32,518 nucleotides of DNA from an uncultured Parafilimonas sp. (GTDB taxonomy: Bacteria; Bacteroidota; Bacteroidia; Chitinophagales; Chitinophagaceae), in contig CALAGJ010000169.1 in NCBI GenBank assembly GCA_937892395.1, forward strand, positions 1 to 32,518, in the 5' to 3' direction. Below, one piece after another: positions 25,929 to 32,518 of this stretch. Made by a program: the position numbers and the translations under genes. Within the stretch, counting starts at the first letter, position 1, and each line of letters begins with the position of its first letter. The notes below the pieces were generated by a model, which was not told the origin of the DNA, ran no database searches, and was given only the letters and a program-made list of their open reading frames with translations.

Positions 25929-27199
25929 TTATCACCATTCACCCTTCTACAATATATGGAACTATACAAGCACCTGCATCTAAAAGTTCCATGCAAAGGG
26001 CCTGTGCAGCAGCCTTAGTGAAGAGAGGAATTAGTCATATCTTTAATGTGGGACAGAGTAATGATGATAAGGCAGCTTTATCCATTTTGAAAAGTTGTGG
26101 CGCACAAATAGTAAATAATATTAATGGCTCCATAACGATTGACAGCCGTGGTTTTCTTACTAAGCGGCATGCATTTACTGTACACTGTGGAGAAAGTGGA
26201 TTGGGTATAAGAATGTTTACCCCAATTCTAAGTTTATATCCTTATTGGGTTACTATTGAAGGGAAGGGTAGTTTATTAAAAAGGCCCATGCATTTTTTTG
26301 ATGAAGTACTACCACAACTTGGTGTGCAAATTGAATCTCAGAAAGGGTATTTGCCCATTGCTGTACAAGGACCTATGCAAGCAAAAGATATCACTATTGA
26401 TGGCTCATTAAGTTCTCAATACCTTACAGGTTTATTGATGGCTTATGCAGCTTTGGAACCCATGCATGCATGCATCAAAGTAAACAACCTAAATAGCAAA
26501 CCATATATAGATCTCACGCTTGATGTTATGAAGCAATTTGGTTTATCTGTACCCGTCCATCACAAGTATGAAGAATTTGTATTTAGTAATCAAGATATAT
26601 CAAATAAACCAATCTCCTACACCATTGAAGGAGACTGGAGTGGTGCTGCTTTTTTATTAGTGGCCGGAGCTGTGGCCGGGCAGGTATCAGTAAGCGGTTT
26701 ATCCATGCATTCCACTCAGGCGGATAAAAAAATTATGGAAGCACTGACCAATTGTGGGGCTCAAATTCAACATCATGAAAATAGTATCGGCATACATCAA
26801 AGTAAGGATGGACTTAAAGCATTTCATTTTGATGCAACAGACTGTCCTGATTTATTTCCTCCCTTGGCAGTTTTAGCTGCATGCTGTGAGGGCACTAGCC
26901 GCATAGCAGGTGTGCACAGACTTACACATAAAGAAAGTAATCGTGCACTTACCTTACAGGATGAATTAGGAAAAATGAATATTGTCATTCAATTTGAAGG
27001 TGATGATATGCTGATACAAGGCACAAAAAATATTAAAGGTGCAATAGTGAGTAGTAGGCATGATCACCGCATTGCTATGGCTTGTGCAATAGCTGGAATA
27101 TGTGCAGAATCAGCCGTTATTATTGAGGATGCGGATGCTGTGAATAAATCCTATCCCGGATTTTTTGAGGATATAATAGCCTTAGCAGGGCAATTATGA
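25925..27199 (+). CDS. aroA: 3-phosphoshikimate 1-carboxyvinyltransferase (EPSP synthase)
   Basis: The 424-residue enzyme joins PEP to shikimate-3-phosphate. K20, S21 and R25 (PASKSSMQRA) match the substrate-binding Lys, Ser and Arg of E. coli K22, S23 and R27. GSLSSQYLTGLLMAYA binds shikimate-3-phosphate. EGDWSGAAFLLVAGA, DCPDLFPPLAVLAA and DHRIAMACAIAG complete the pattern, including the catalytic Asp/Glu blocks. The segment equal to E. coli NAGTAMR (94-100) reads ESGLGIR (90-96), so two PEP-loop residues differ while the key Gly (E. coli G96, here G92) stays. It is coupled to aroB by a 4-base overlap. Confidence 0.94.
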   Translation: MIITIHPSTIYGTIQAPASKSSMQRACAAALVKRGISHIFNVGQSNDDKAALSILKSCGAQIVNNINGSITIDSRGFLTKRHAFTVHCGESGLGIRMFTPILSLYPYWVTIEGKGSLLKRPMHFFDEVLPQLGVQIESQKGYLPIAVQGPMQAKDITIDGSLSSQYLTGLLMAYAALEPMHACIKVNNLNSKPYIDLTLDVMKQFGLSVPVHHKYEEFVFSNQDISNKPISYTIEGDWSGAAFLLVAGAVAGQVSVSGLSMHSTQADKKIMEALTNCGAQIQHHENSIGIHQSKDGLKAFHFDATDCPDLFPPLAVLAACCEGTSRIAGVHRLTHKESNRALTLQDELGKMNIVIQFEGDDMLIQGTKNIKGAIVSSRHDHRIAMACAIAGICAESAVIIEDADAVNKSYPGFFEDIIALAGQL

Positions 27200-27268
27200 G
27201 ATTGTACTAAAGAGTAGTTGGAATAAAATTGAGGGCCGCTGTTACTTTTCTTTTTAAAGAGATTCCTA

Positions 27269-27276
27269 TACATTTG
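27269..27276 (+). promoter_or_regulatory. -7 promoter element for tRNA-His
   Basis: TACATTTG matches TAnnTTTG exactly, is followed by CGCC, and ends 12 bases before the tRNA 5' end, a sensible place for a tRNA promoter. No TTTG was found at the -33 distance. Confidence 0.5.
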
Positions 27277-27288
27277 CGCCACTTACAC

Positions 27289-27364
27289 GGAGATTGTAGC
27301 TCAGCATGGTTAGAGCGTCAGATTGTGGCTCTGAAGGCCGGGGGTTCGAGTCCCCTCATTCTCC
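27289..27364 (+). tRNA. tRNA-His (anticodon GTG)
   Basis: The cloverleaf folds from sequence: D stem GCTC/GAGC, anticodon stem TCAGA/TCTGA with loop TTGTGGC (anticodon GTG at 27325-27327), variable loop AGGCC, T stem GGGGG/CCCCT and T loop TTCGAGT. The extra 5' G (27289) can pair with C73 (27364), the tRNA-His identity feature read by HisRS. One acceptor pair, position 5 with 68, is T-T. CCA is not encoded, so it must be added after transcription. A terminator follows at 27378. Confidence 0.95.
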
Positions 27365-27377
27365 CTCAAAATGAAAG

Positions 27378-27406
27378 CCTTGTAGTATAAACTGCAAGGT
27401 TTTTTT
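27378..27406 (+). terminator. intrinsic terminator after tRNA-His
   Basis: CCTTGTAGT-ATAA-ACTGCAAGG (27378-27399) makes a 9-bp stem with one T-G wobble, followed by seven Ts (27400-27406). It ends transcription of the tRNA and sits only 12 bases before the next start codon. Confidence 0.9.
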
Positions 27407-27418
27407 ATCAAGCAAATT

Positions 27419-28024
27419 ATGCAAAACATTTATTTCCTCATTCCCATATATTTCATTTTTTTTTCCTGCGGAATGATATTGCTCTTGATTGCGATACTAA
27501 CAAAACCAAAACAACCTATTGATTTTTTTGGTTTGAAAATTCAGGGTATTATACCTGGAGCTTTGCCAAAACTTGCCCAATCCTTCAAAAGCACTATTCC
27601 CGATTTACTTCCATCATTTCAAAGCATAGAAGAAAAATTGATACAACCGGAAAACTTTGAAAAAATAATGCCACTGATTGAACAGCATGTAGATGATTTT
27701 TTAAGGAATAAACTGAGCGAATCTATGCCCATGATCAGTATGTTTATTGGTGATCGTACGATTAATCAGTTAAAGGAATTATTTATGAAGGAACTTGCAA
27801 TTATTTTTCCTGCAAGTATTCAATCTTATTTACGTGGCGCCGAGGCATCGTTTAACCCTGCAAGTTTAATCACCAATGATATGGTACAACAAGCTACATC
27901 TGTGGTGGAACAAAACTTGTATCAACTCATTCTATCAAAACAGCGACTTCTTTTTTTACTTTTTGGTTTGATTGGTTTATTAGGAGGTTTGCTGCTAGAT
28001 ATACTACTCTTTGTCAATCAATAG
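27419..28024 (+). CDS. DUF445-like membrane protein
   Basis: The 201-residue protein has a hydrophobic N-terminal helix (about 4-27) and a C-terminal helix (about 178-199), with an amphipathic, helix-rich middle. The segment FFGLKIQGIIPGALPKLAQSF resembles the start of the DUF445 (YheB-like) family, where the GxIP motif is followed by an amphipathic helix. If so, it is a short member held to the membrane at both ends. Function is unknown. ATG lies 12 bases after the tRNA-His terminator and I see no promoter between, so its transcription is unclear; it may rely on readthrough. It is convergent with fabD, 88 bases away. Confidence 0.7.
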   Translation: MQNIYFLIPIYFIFFSCGMILLLIAILTKPKQPIDFFGLKIQGIIPGALPKLAQSFKSTIPDLLPSFQSIEEKLIQPENFEKIMPLIEQHVDDFLRNKLSESMPMISMFIGDRTINQLKELFMKELAIIFPASIQSYLRGAEASFNPASLITNDMVQQATSVVEQNLYQLILSKQRLLFLLFGLIGLLGGLLLDILLFVNQ

Positions 28025-28112
28025 ATAGGTCATTGCTGTAGTCTAATAAAAATAATAATTATTCTTAATTATCATTTGGGCAGCTTGCAATGCTGATATA
28101 AAAAGACATGAA

Positions 28113-29000
28113 TCAACTCACCCCACTAACAATGGCTTCTTTATATATTTTTCCAACAAGACCTTGCAATACTTTTCCCGGGCCACATTCAGTAAATTCT
28201 GTAGCTCCATCTTTTTGCATGGCTTGTACAGTTTGTGTCCATCTAACTGCACCTGTAAGCTGTGCTATCAAGTTTTCTTTAATTAAGGTAGGATCTGAAA
28301 CAGCAGTTGCCACTACATTTTGATAAACAGGGCATGTAGGTGTGGTAAATGTCGTAGCCAGTATTGCTGCTGCCAGTTCATCTTTTGCTGGAGCCATGAG
28401 TGGCGAATGGAATGCTCCACTCACAGGGAGTAACAATGCCCTTTTTGCACCGTTTGCTTTCATTTTTTCGCAGGCAGCTTCTACTCCTTTTAAACTCCCA
28501 CTAATAACAAGTTGGCCCGGACAATTATAGTTGGCAGCTACTACTACTTCGCCTGTTTCATTCTGCGTAGCAGCACATAGTTCTTCTACTTTCTCATCTG
28601 ATAAAGCTAGTATTGCCGCCATAGTAGAAGGATTTTGCTCACAGGCTTTTTGCATAGCAGCAGCTCTGATGCTGACTAACTTTAGTGCCGCTTCAAAAGA
28701 TAAACAGCCATTTGCCACTAATGCTGAAAACTCTCCAAGTGAATGACCGGCCACCATATTAGGAACAAAATTTTCACCACACATAAAAGCAATAACGGAA
28801 TGAATAAAAACAGCAGGTTGAGTTACATTGGTTTGTCTGAGCGCATCATCCGTACCTTCAAACATTATATCGCTGATACGAAAACCTAAGATTTCATTTG
28901 CTTGCTCAAAAAGTGTTTTAGCATTTTCATTGGTGTCGTATAAAACTTTACCCATTCCACTAAACTGGCTTCCCTGTCCTGGAAATACAAATGCATGCAT
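28113..29000 (-). CDS. fabD: malonyl-CoA:ACP transacylase
   Basis: The 295-residue enzyme loads malonyl groups onto acyl carrier protein for fatty acid synthesis. FVFPGQGSQFSGMG (4-17) is the oxyanion loop. The nucleophile is S87 in GHSLGE (85-90), the QPA block (61-63) fits the family, and SGAFHSPLM supplies the second catalytic residue, His. The C-terminal ECGPGKVLQGLVGKI is typical. Length is normal. It follows folE on the same strand after a 52-base gap and is probably the last gene of the PTPS-folE-fabD transcript. No other fab gene is nearby. Confidence 0.97.
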   Translation of the reverse strand: MHAFVFPGQGSQFSGMGKVLYDTNENAKTLFEQANEILGFRISDIMFEGTDDALRQTNVTQPAVFIHSVIAFMCGENFVPNMVAGHSLGEFSALVANGCLSFEAALKLVSIRAAAMQKACEQNPSTMAAILALSDEKVEELCAATQNETGEVVVAANYNCPGQLVISGSLKGVEAACEKMKANGAKRALLLPVSGAFHSPLMAPAKDELAAAILATTFTTPTCPVYQNVVATAVSDPTLIKENLIAQLTGAVRWTQTVQAMQKDGATEFTECGPGKVLQGLVGKIYKEAIVSGVS

Positions 29001-29052
29001 GTATTAATATTTTGATAGTTCAATAAAATGCTTCAAATATAAGAGGCCAGTA

Positions 29053-29649
29053 CTATGAAAGTTTGCCTGTGATTAATTTGAGAAATTCACTTCTTGTTTG
29101 ATCCTTTTCAAACTCTCCAAAAAAAGCAGATGTGGTGGTTACAGAATTTTGTTTTTGTACGCCACGCATCATCATACACAGGTGTTTTGCTTCTATTACA
29201 ACAGCCACCCCAACTGGATTCAAGCTCTCTTTGATGGCTTCCATTATTTGTACAGTTAATCTTTCCTGCACTTGTAGCCTCCTGCTATACACATCTACTA
29301 CACGGGCCAATTTGCTGAGTCCTGTTATCCAACCATTTGGAATATATGCAATATGTGCTTTGCCAATAAAGGGTAGCAGATGATGCTCACAGAGACTATA
29401 CAACTCAATATCTTTTACAATAACCATCTCACTTACTACTTCATTAAATTTTGCACTATTTAAAATGGAGACTGCATCCTGTTGATACCCTTGTGTAAGA
29501 AATTGCATTGCCTTGGCTACACGCTCAGGTGTTTTTTGCAAGCCCTCTCTATTTGCATCTTCGCCTAATTCTTTGAGTATATTTTGGTAAAGGTTTTGTA
29601 AATTTAATGTAGTGTCTGTATCGTAATGATCTGTTTTTTTATATGACAT
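29053..29649 (-). CDS. folE: GTP cyclohydrolase I
   Basis: The 198-residue enzyme turns GTP into dihydroneopterin triphosphate, the entry point for folate, queuosine precursors and tetrahydropterins. The zinc site is visible as C87 and H90 (YSLCEHHLLPF) and C158 (KHLCMMMRG). GLQKTPERVAKAM (36-48), GLSKLARVVDVYSRRLQVQE (110-129) and the C-terminal TTTSAFFGEF are hallmarks of the zinc-dependent FolE (type IA). The start lies three bases after the stop of the PTPS-family gene, which acts on the same product. Confidence 0.97.
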   Translation of the reverse strand: MSYKKTDHYDTDTTLNLQNLYQNILKELGEDANREGLQKTPERVAKAMQFLTQGYQQDAVSILNSAKFNEVVSEMVIVKDIELYSLCEHHLLPFIGKAHIAYIPNGWITGLSKLARVVDVYSRRLQVQERLTVQIMEAIKESLNPVGVAVVIEAKHLCMMMRGVQKQNSVTTTSAFFGEFEKDQTRSEFLKLITGKLS

Positions 29650-29652
29650 GTT

Positions 29653-30075
29653 TTATATTTCTGTTGTGGGATATTCTACAAAATTTCTTTCTGTTTCGTA
29701 AAGCCTTACTTGCAAGCCTAAGGAAGCATCTATACGGCTGCGCAATAAATTATAGATAATAATAGATATATGCTCTGCAGTAGGATTCAACTGTTTAAAC
29801 TCCTCAGTATCCAGATTAAGATTCTTATGATCAAATCTGCTGTGCACTTCTTCCTTAATAATGTTACCAAGCAGTTTCATATCAATTACATAACCTGTAT
29901 CGGGGTTTGGATGGCCCGTTACTTTTACATCTAATATATAGTTGTGACCATGATAGTTTGGCAGGCTGCACTTACCAAATACATTGAAGTTTTCCTCCTC
30001 ATTCCATAGAGGATTAAAAAGTCTATGTGCGGCATTAAAATGCTCACGCCTGAATACTGCTACTTTTGAATGCAT
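29653..30075 (-). CDS. 6-pyruvoyltetrahydropterin synthase / QueD family enzyme
   Basis: The 140-residue protein has the tunnel-fold layout. Zinc ligands are H17 (FNAAHRL), H42 and H44 (YHGHNY); the likely catalytic Cys is C36, and D82-H83 and E129 fit the remaining active-site positions. It should use the dihydroneopterin triphosphate made by the adjacent FolE. The Cys-to-HGH spacing is C-x5-HGH, as in mammalian PTPS (Cys42, His48, His50 in rat), rather than the C-x3-HGH I recall for QueD. That points to tetrahydropterin synthesis, but queuosine cannot be excluded. No queC, queE or sepiapterin reductase lies in the window. It is first in the PTPS-folE-fabD operon. Confidence 0.88.
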   Translation of the reverse strand: MHSKVAVFRREHFNAAHRLFNPLWNEEENFNVFGKCSLPNYHGHNYILDVKVTGHPNPDTGYVIDMKLLGNIIKEEVHSRFDHKNLNLDTEEFKQLNPTAEHISIIIYNLLRSRIDASLGLQVRLYETERNFVEYPTTEI

Positions 30076-30131
30076 ATTTACAATTAACTAAGTATAACCA
30101 GAGATATGAATAAAAAGTTCGGCTAACTAAG

Positions 30132-30163
30132 CAAAGAAAATAAAATCTAATAGCAAAACAAAA
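30132..30163 (-). promoter_or_regulatory. promoter for the PTPS-folE-fabD operon
   Basis: On the minus strand TTTTG (30163-30159) is followed after 19 bases by TTTCTTTG (30139-30132). This fits the Bacteroidota -33 TTTG / -7 TAnnTTTG arrangement with one mismatch (T for A), and gives a leader of about 50 nt before the start at 30075. Confidence 0.45.
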
Positions 30164-30701
30164 CTATACATGTAATGTTCTGCGGATCAATCCATTTTGA
30201 TGACTGCTATGCAGGCATACCTATGAATGGATAAAGGTTTACGTTTTTTTAGGTTGGAGGGAATGGTATGTTGTTTTGTTGCTGAATACTGTTTATGTTG
30301 CTATACTTTGTTGGCTTATTTTTCCTTTAAAGAAACTTGTGGTATCAACACCGTCATGATATAATTACAAAATACATTATCATCAAAGTTTGGCTTTTTG
30401 ACTAAAGCAAGCCTTCTTTTTTTAAGTACAAAGCTTATGAAATTGTATCCTGAAATTCTACATTAAAAAAGTCTCTTGCTTTTTGCAAAGGATTATACCC
30501 TGAATCAATAAGGGAGTTTCATCCATAAAAGTGTAATTCCCATTTTTCAAAATACTCGAATAGGCATTTTTACAACTACCCCCTACTGTATGTATAGCTT
30601 GCTCTTTTAAAAAAACCTAACATTTGGTGGAGGAAAGGAATGCTGTAATGTGTTGGGGGAAATAATGTAGAGGCAATGTAATGGTGGATGGTGCAAGAAA
30701 C

Positions 30702-30745
30702 ATTCCCGAAGGGAAAATAGAAATACTCTTTTTCCCGAAAGGTAT
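30702..30745 (-). repeat. paired small hairpins with a shared TTCGGGAA word
   Basis: On the minus strand TTCCC-TTC-GGGAA is a perfect short hairpin (about 30702-30714). Just upstream, AATACCTTTCGGGAA runs on to a closing GTATT. Both contain TTCGGGAA. They could form a structured RNA element, but there is no flanking gene to link them to. Confidence 0.25.
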
Positions 30746-31138
30746 TCTTTGAAGAGAAAAAGCATCTCCTTACTTGCTGGGGAGGCAACATGAAGCAATC
30801 TTATTGTTCGATTAGCAAATTGATGGGTTTAGTATGATATATATTATTTTTGGAGGGATGTAGATTTTTTAAATAGGGAGCATATATGGGAAATAGGGGG
30901 ATTATTGAAATATCCAGTTTCAAGGTTTTTTTAAATTTTTCAAACAGCCGAATGGTGTCAGCATCACAAAAAGAAAGGGTGTAAATTTTTCTGCGATAAT
31001 ATTTTATTGCCATCGTTTTTTATCCTAAGTATCCATTTGCGTATTTAAAATCTATGTGACCTAAATATTTCATCAACTTTTGACATATTATACATCCCCT
31101 CCCACACCCCAATACAAACTCTATAAAAAGATAGTTGC

Positions 31139-31168
31139 AAAAAAATAAGCAGCCCAATTGGACTGCTT
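31139..31168 (-). terminator. intrinsic terminator of the M1 peptidase gene
   Basis: On the minus strand AAGCAGTCC-AATT-GGGCTGCTT (31168 down to 31147) forms a 9-bp stem with one T-G wobble, then one A and a run of seven Ts (31145-31139). It begins 24 bases after the stop codon. Confidence 0.9.
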
Positions 31169-31192
31169 ACTTCCCTTATGATATTTTTAAAC

Positions 31193-32503
31193 TTACTGTT
31201 TATAAATATTTTGAGTAGAAACTGCCATATCATTATTGATCCTGCACTGATACATTCCAGATGGCAATGCACTCGGCATATTCAATTTTACAACCTGGTT
31301 GCCTCCTACTGCTGTAATGGTTTGCTGTAACCAAACCCTACCATTTATGTCAATAATTTTCACGAGAAATTGTTCACCAACTTTGCCATTTATTTCAAGG
31401 TTTACAAATTCATTAAATGGATTTGGTGTTACCGCAAATGCAATCTGCTGAGGAGATGAAATTCTTGTAACCGTGTTTCCCTTGCTCAGCACATAAGCAT
31501 CAGGATCGATTGTTAATGCTGTAGCGGCAAAGCCAGGGCTAACCGTAAAGGACTGTCCATTGCTTTGCACATCAAGATCAATTATTTTTTGCTCAGAGCC
31601 ATTTGAAAATAAGATAGGAAGTTTTACTTTATAAAAAGAAACTGAATTGTGGGAAGTGGTTTGATTCACAGTAACAGTAGCTGCACCGGCACCCGTTTGC
31701 TTCCAAGTAATGTTAAATTTAGGATAGCCTTGTCCATAAATCCATTGGTCAAAAAAGTAATCCAAATTTAATCCGCTTACTGCTTCTAAATTTCTTTGCA
31801 GGTCTGCTGTACGTGCAAATCCATAGATTAAGTTTTTATCTCTAATATATTTTCTAATACCGAGGAAAAAGTTTCTATCTCCTATCGTATATCTCAAAGT
31901 ACGGAGCGCAAATGCCCCTTTGGCATAGCTTAATCTGCCATCAAATATTCGGCCCACACTTGAAGTATCATCCACATAGACAGAGCCATTGGGTACAATA
32001 GTAATATATTGTCTATCGCCTACTGCATTTGGTATGACAGTTTCGGGATGATATTTTTCATTGTATAAATAATCAGCGTTATAAGTAGCAAACCCTTCGT
32101 TTAGCCATATATCTGCCCAGCTTCCAGTTGTGATTTTATCGCCAAACCATTGGTGTGCCAATTCATGTGCATTTAATCCTTCACTTGATGATACAACAAA
32201 AGAATTGGTCTGGTGCTCCATTCCCCCACCCCAACCAAATTGAGTTATACCATATTTTTCCTTTCTAAATGGATAAGCTACCCAAACAGAATCATATAAT
32301 TTCATGGCATTCTCAATGTAAATGTTATCATTTTCAAATGTAGTTTGATTTTCCGGATATACATAATTAATTAAGGAAAGATTACCACTATTCAACTTTA
32401 CTGTTTTTGAAAATGTGGAATAGTTTGTAACGGCTATTGCCACTAAATATGTGGCCACCGGATAGCGATGGCTAAAATGTGTAGTAGCAGTTTTTCCTAT
32501 ACT
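31193..32503 (-). CDS. M1-family metallopeptidase with type IX secretion sorting domain (5' end missing)
   Basis: This is the C-terminal 436 residues of a secreted aminopeptidase-like protein. The exopeptidase motif is GGGMEHQ, where the family consensus is GAMEN. The zinc site is HELAH, with the third ligand Glu 18 residues on (HELAHQWFGD to LNEGFATY), exactly the M1 HExxH-x18-E layout. The final 80 residues (from about AVTPNPFNEFVNLEINGK to the end) form a type A T9SS sorting domain, including GMYQCRI, so the protein is exported across the outer membrane and anchored or released. The catalytic N-terminal domain and signal peptide are lost at the contig end. Bases 32504-32518 are adapter, so a start codon there is false. 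Confidence 0.93.
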   Translation of the reverse strand, partial: SIGKTATTHFSHRYPVATYLVAIAVTNYSTFSKTVKLNSGNLSLINYVYPENQTTFENDNIYIENAMKLYDSVWVAYPFRKEKYGITQFGWGGGMEHQTNSFVVSSSEGLNAHELAHQWFGDKITTGSWADIWLNEGFATYNADYLYNEKYHPETVIPNAVGDRQYITIVPNGSVYVDDTSSVGRIFDGRLSYAKGAFALRTLRYTIGDRNFFLGIRKYIRDKNLIYGFARTADLQRNLEAVSGLNLDYFFDQWIYGQGYPKFNITWKQTGAGAATVTVNQTTSHNSVSFYKVKLPILFSNGSEQKIIDLDVQSNGQSFTVSPGFAATALTIDPDAYVLSKGNTVTRISSPQQIAFAVTPNPFNEFVNLEINGKVGEQFLVKIIDINGRVWLQQTITAVGGNQVVKLNMPSALPSGMYQCRINNDMAVSTQNIYKQ

Positions 32504-32518
32504 AGATCGGAAGAGCAC
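32504..32518. other. Illumina TruSeq adapter remnant
   Basis: AGATCGGAAGAGCAC is identical to the first 15 bases of the standard TruSeq read-1 adapter and lies flush at the contig end. Translated with the peptidase on the minus strand it gives a spurious valine/methionine-Leu-Phe-Arg-Ser start. It should be trimmed; genuine sequence ends at 32503. Confidence 0.97.

Larger units (their letters stand above)
30076..31192. other. 1.1-kb region without a convincing gene
   Basis: Apart from the operon promoter (30132-30163) and the terminator of the M1 peptidase (31139-31168), I recognise nothing here. Minus-strand frames of 63-75 codons exist at 30576-30798, 30801-31013 and 31045-31272, but they overlap one another or known features and match no family I know. 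Two small hairpin-forming words containing TTCGGGAA occur near 30700-30742. It may hold an unrecognised RNA, a decayed gene or plain spacer. Confidence 0.6.

Noticed and set aside
30620..30660. GAGGAAAGG, recalling the start of RNase P RNA
   Set aside because: The conserved context that should follow (a G-rich pairing region and the distal core motifs) is absent.
30801..31013. A 70-codon minus-strand frame beginning MAIKYYRRKIYTLSF
   Set aside because: It looks somewhat protein-like at its start, but matches no family, has no ribosome-binding site or partner, and loses the protein-like pattern in its second half.
1..32518. CRISPR arrays, insertion sequences, prophage genes, toxin-antitoxin pairs or other defence genes
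   Set aside because: I found no regularly spaced repeats, transposase or integrase motifs or recognisable defence proteins; the window is housekeeping DNA.

Overview
The window looks like the end of a short-read contig from a Bacteroidota (Bacteroidetes) chromosome, probably a Chitinophagaceae-type lineage; the family-level guess is inference. Pointers to the phylum are low GC, a type IX secretion C-terminal sorting domain on the peptidase at the right edge, a BatB/BatC-like pair, a MraY with a long extra loop, an FtsZ with a long linker and a tail past the usual C-terminal peptide, weak Shine-Dalgarno signals, and promoter-like TAnnTTTG elements. The last 15 bases (32504-32518) match the Illumina TruSeq adapter and are not genomic.

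Layout, left to right. 1-943 (-) is the N-terminal part of rpoC, cut by the left edge, with its own leader and promoter-like element. 1303-2898 (-) is an M19-like amidohydrolase, divergent from an MFS transporter (3043-4233, +). 4266-5854 (-) is a batB-batC pair. A DNA photolyase (6098-7411, +) converges on a solitary ECF sigma factor (7463-8044, -).

The core is a 16-kb, 13-gene dcw (division and cell wall) cluster on the minus strand from 24333 down to 8309: mraZ, rsmH, ftsL, ftsI (PASTA-bearing PBP), murE, mraY, murD, ftsW, murG, murC, ftsQ, ftsA, ftsZ. Many junctions overlap as ATGA or TAATG, and the cluster ends at a clear intrinsic terminator (8254-8282). It supplies the lipid I/II precursor pathway (MurC, D, E, MraY, MurG; no MurF or Ddl here), the septal synthase pair FtsW-FtsI, and the FtsZ-FtsA-FtsQ-FtsL divisome. 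MurE carries the DNPR motif of the meso-diaminopimelate-adding type.

Divergent from mraZ across a 566-base gap are aroB-aroA (shikimate pathway, + strand), then tRNA-His(GTG) with a terminator, then a small DUF445-like membrane protein. Convergent to these is an operon read on the minus strand: a PTPS/QueD-family gene, folE and fabD. After 1.1 kb with no convincing gene comes an M1-family metallopeptidase with a T9SS sorting domain (31193-32503, -), its 5' end lost at the contig end.

I found no convincing new multi-gene system. This is mostly housekeeping DNA. The points worth checking are residue-level oddities in FtsZ, AroA and the M19-like enzyme, the PTPS-like spacing in the pterin enzyme, rpoC without rpoB directly upstream, possible leader control of rpoC, repeats in the mraZ-aroB gap, and the empty 1.1-kb region.
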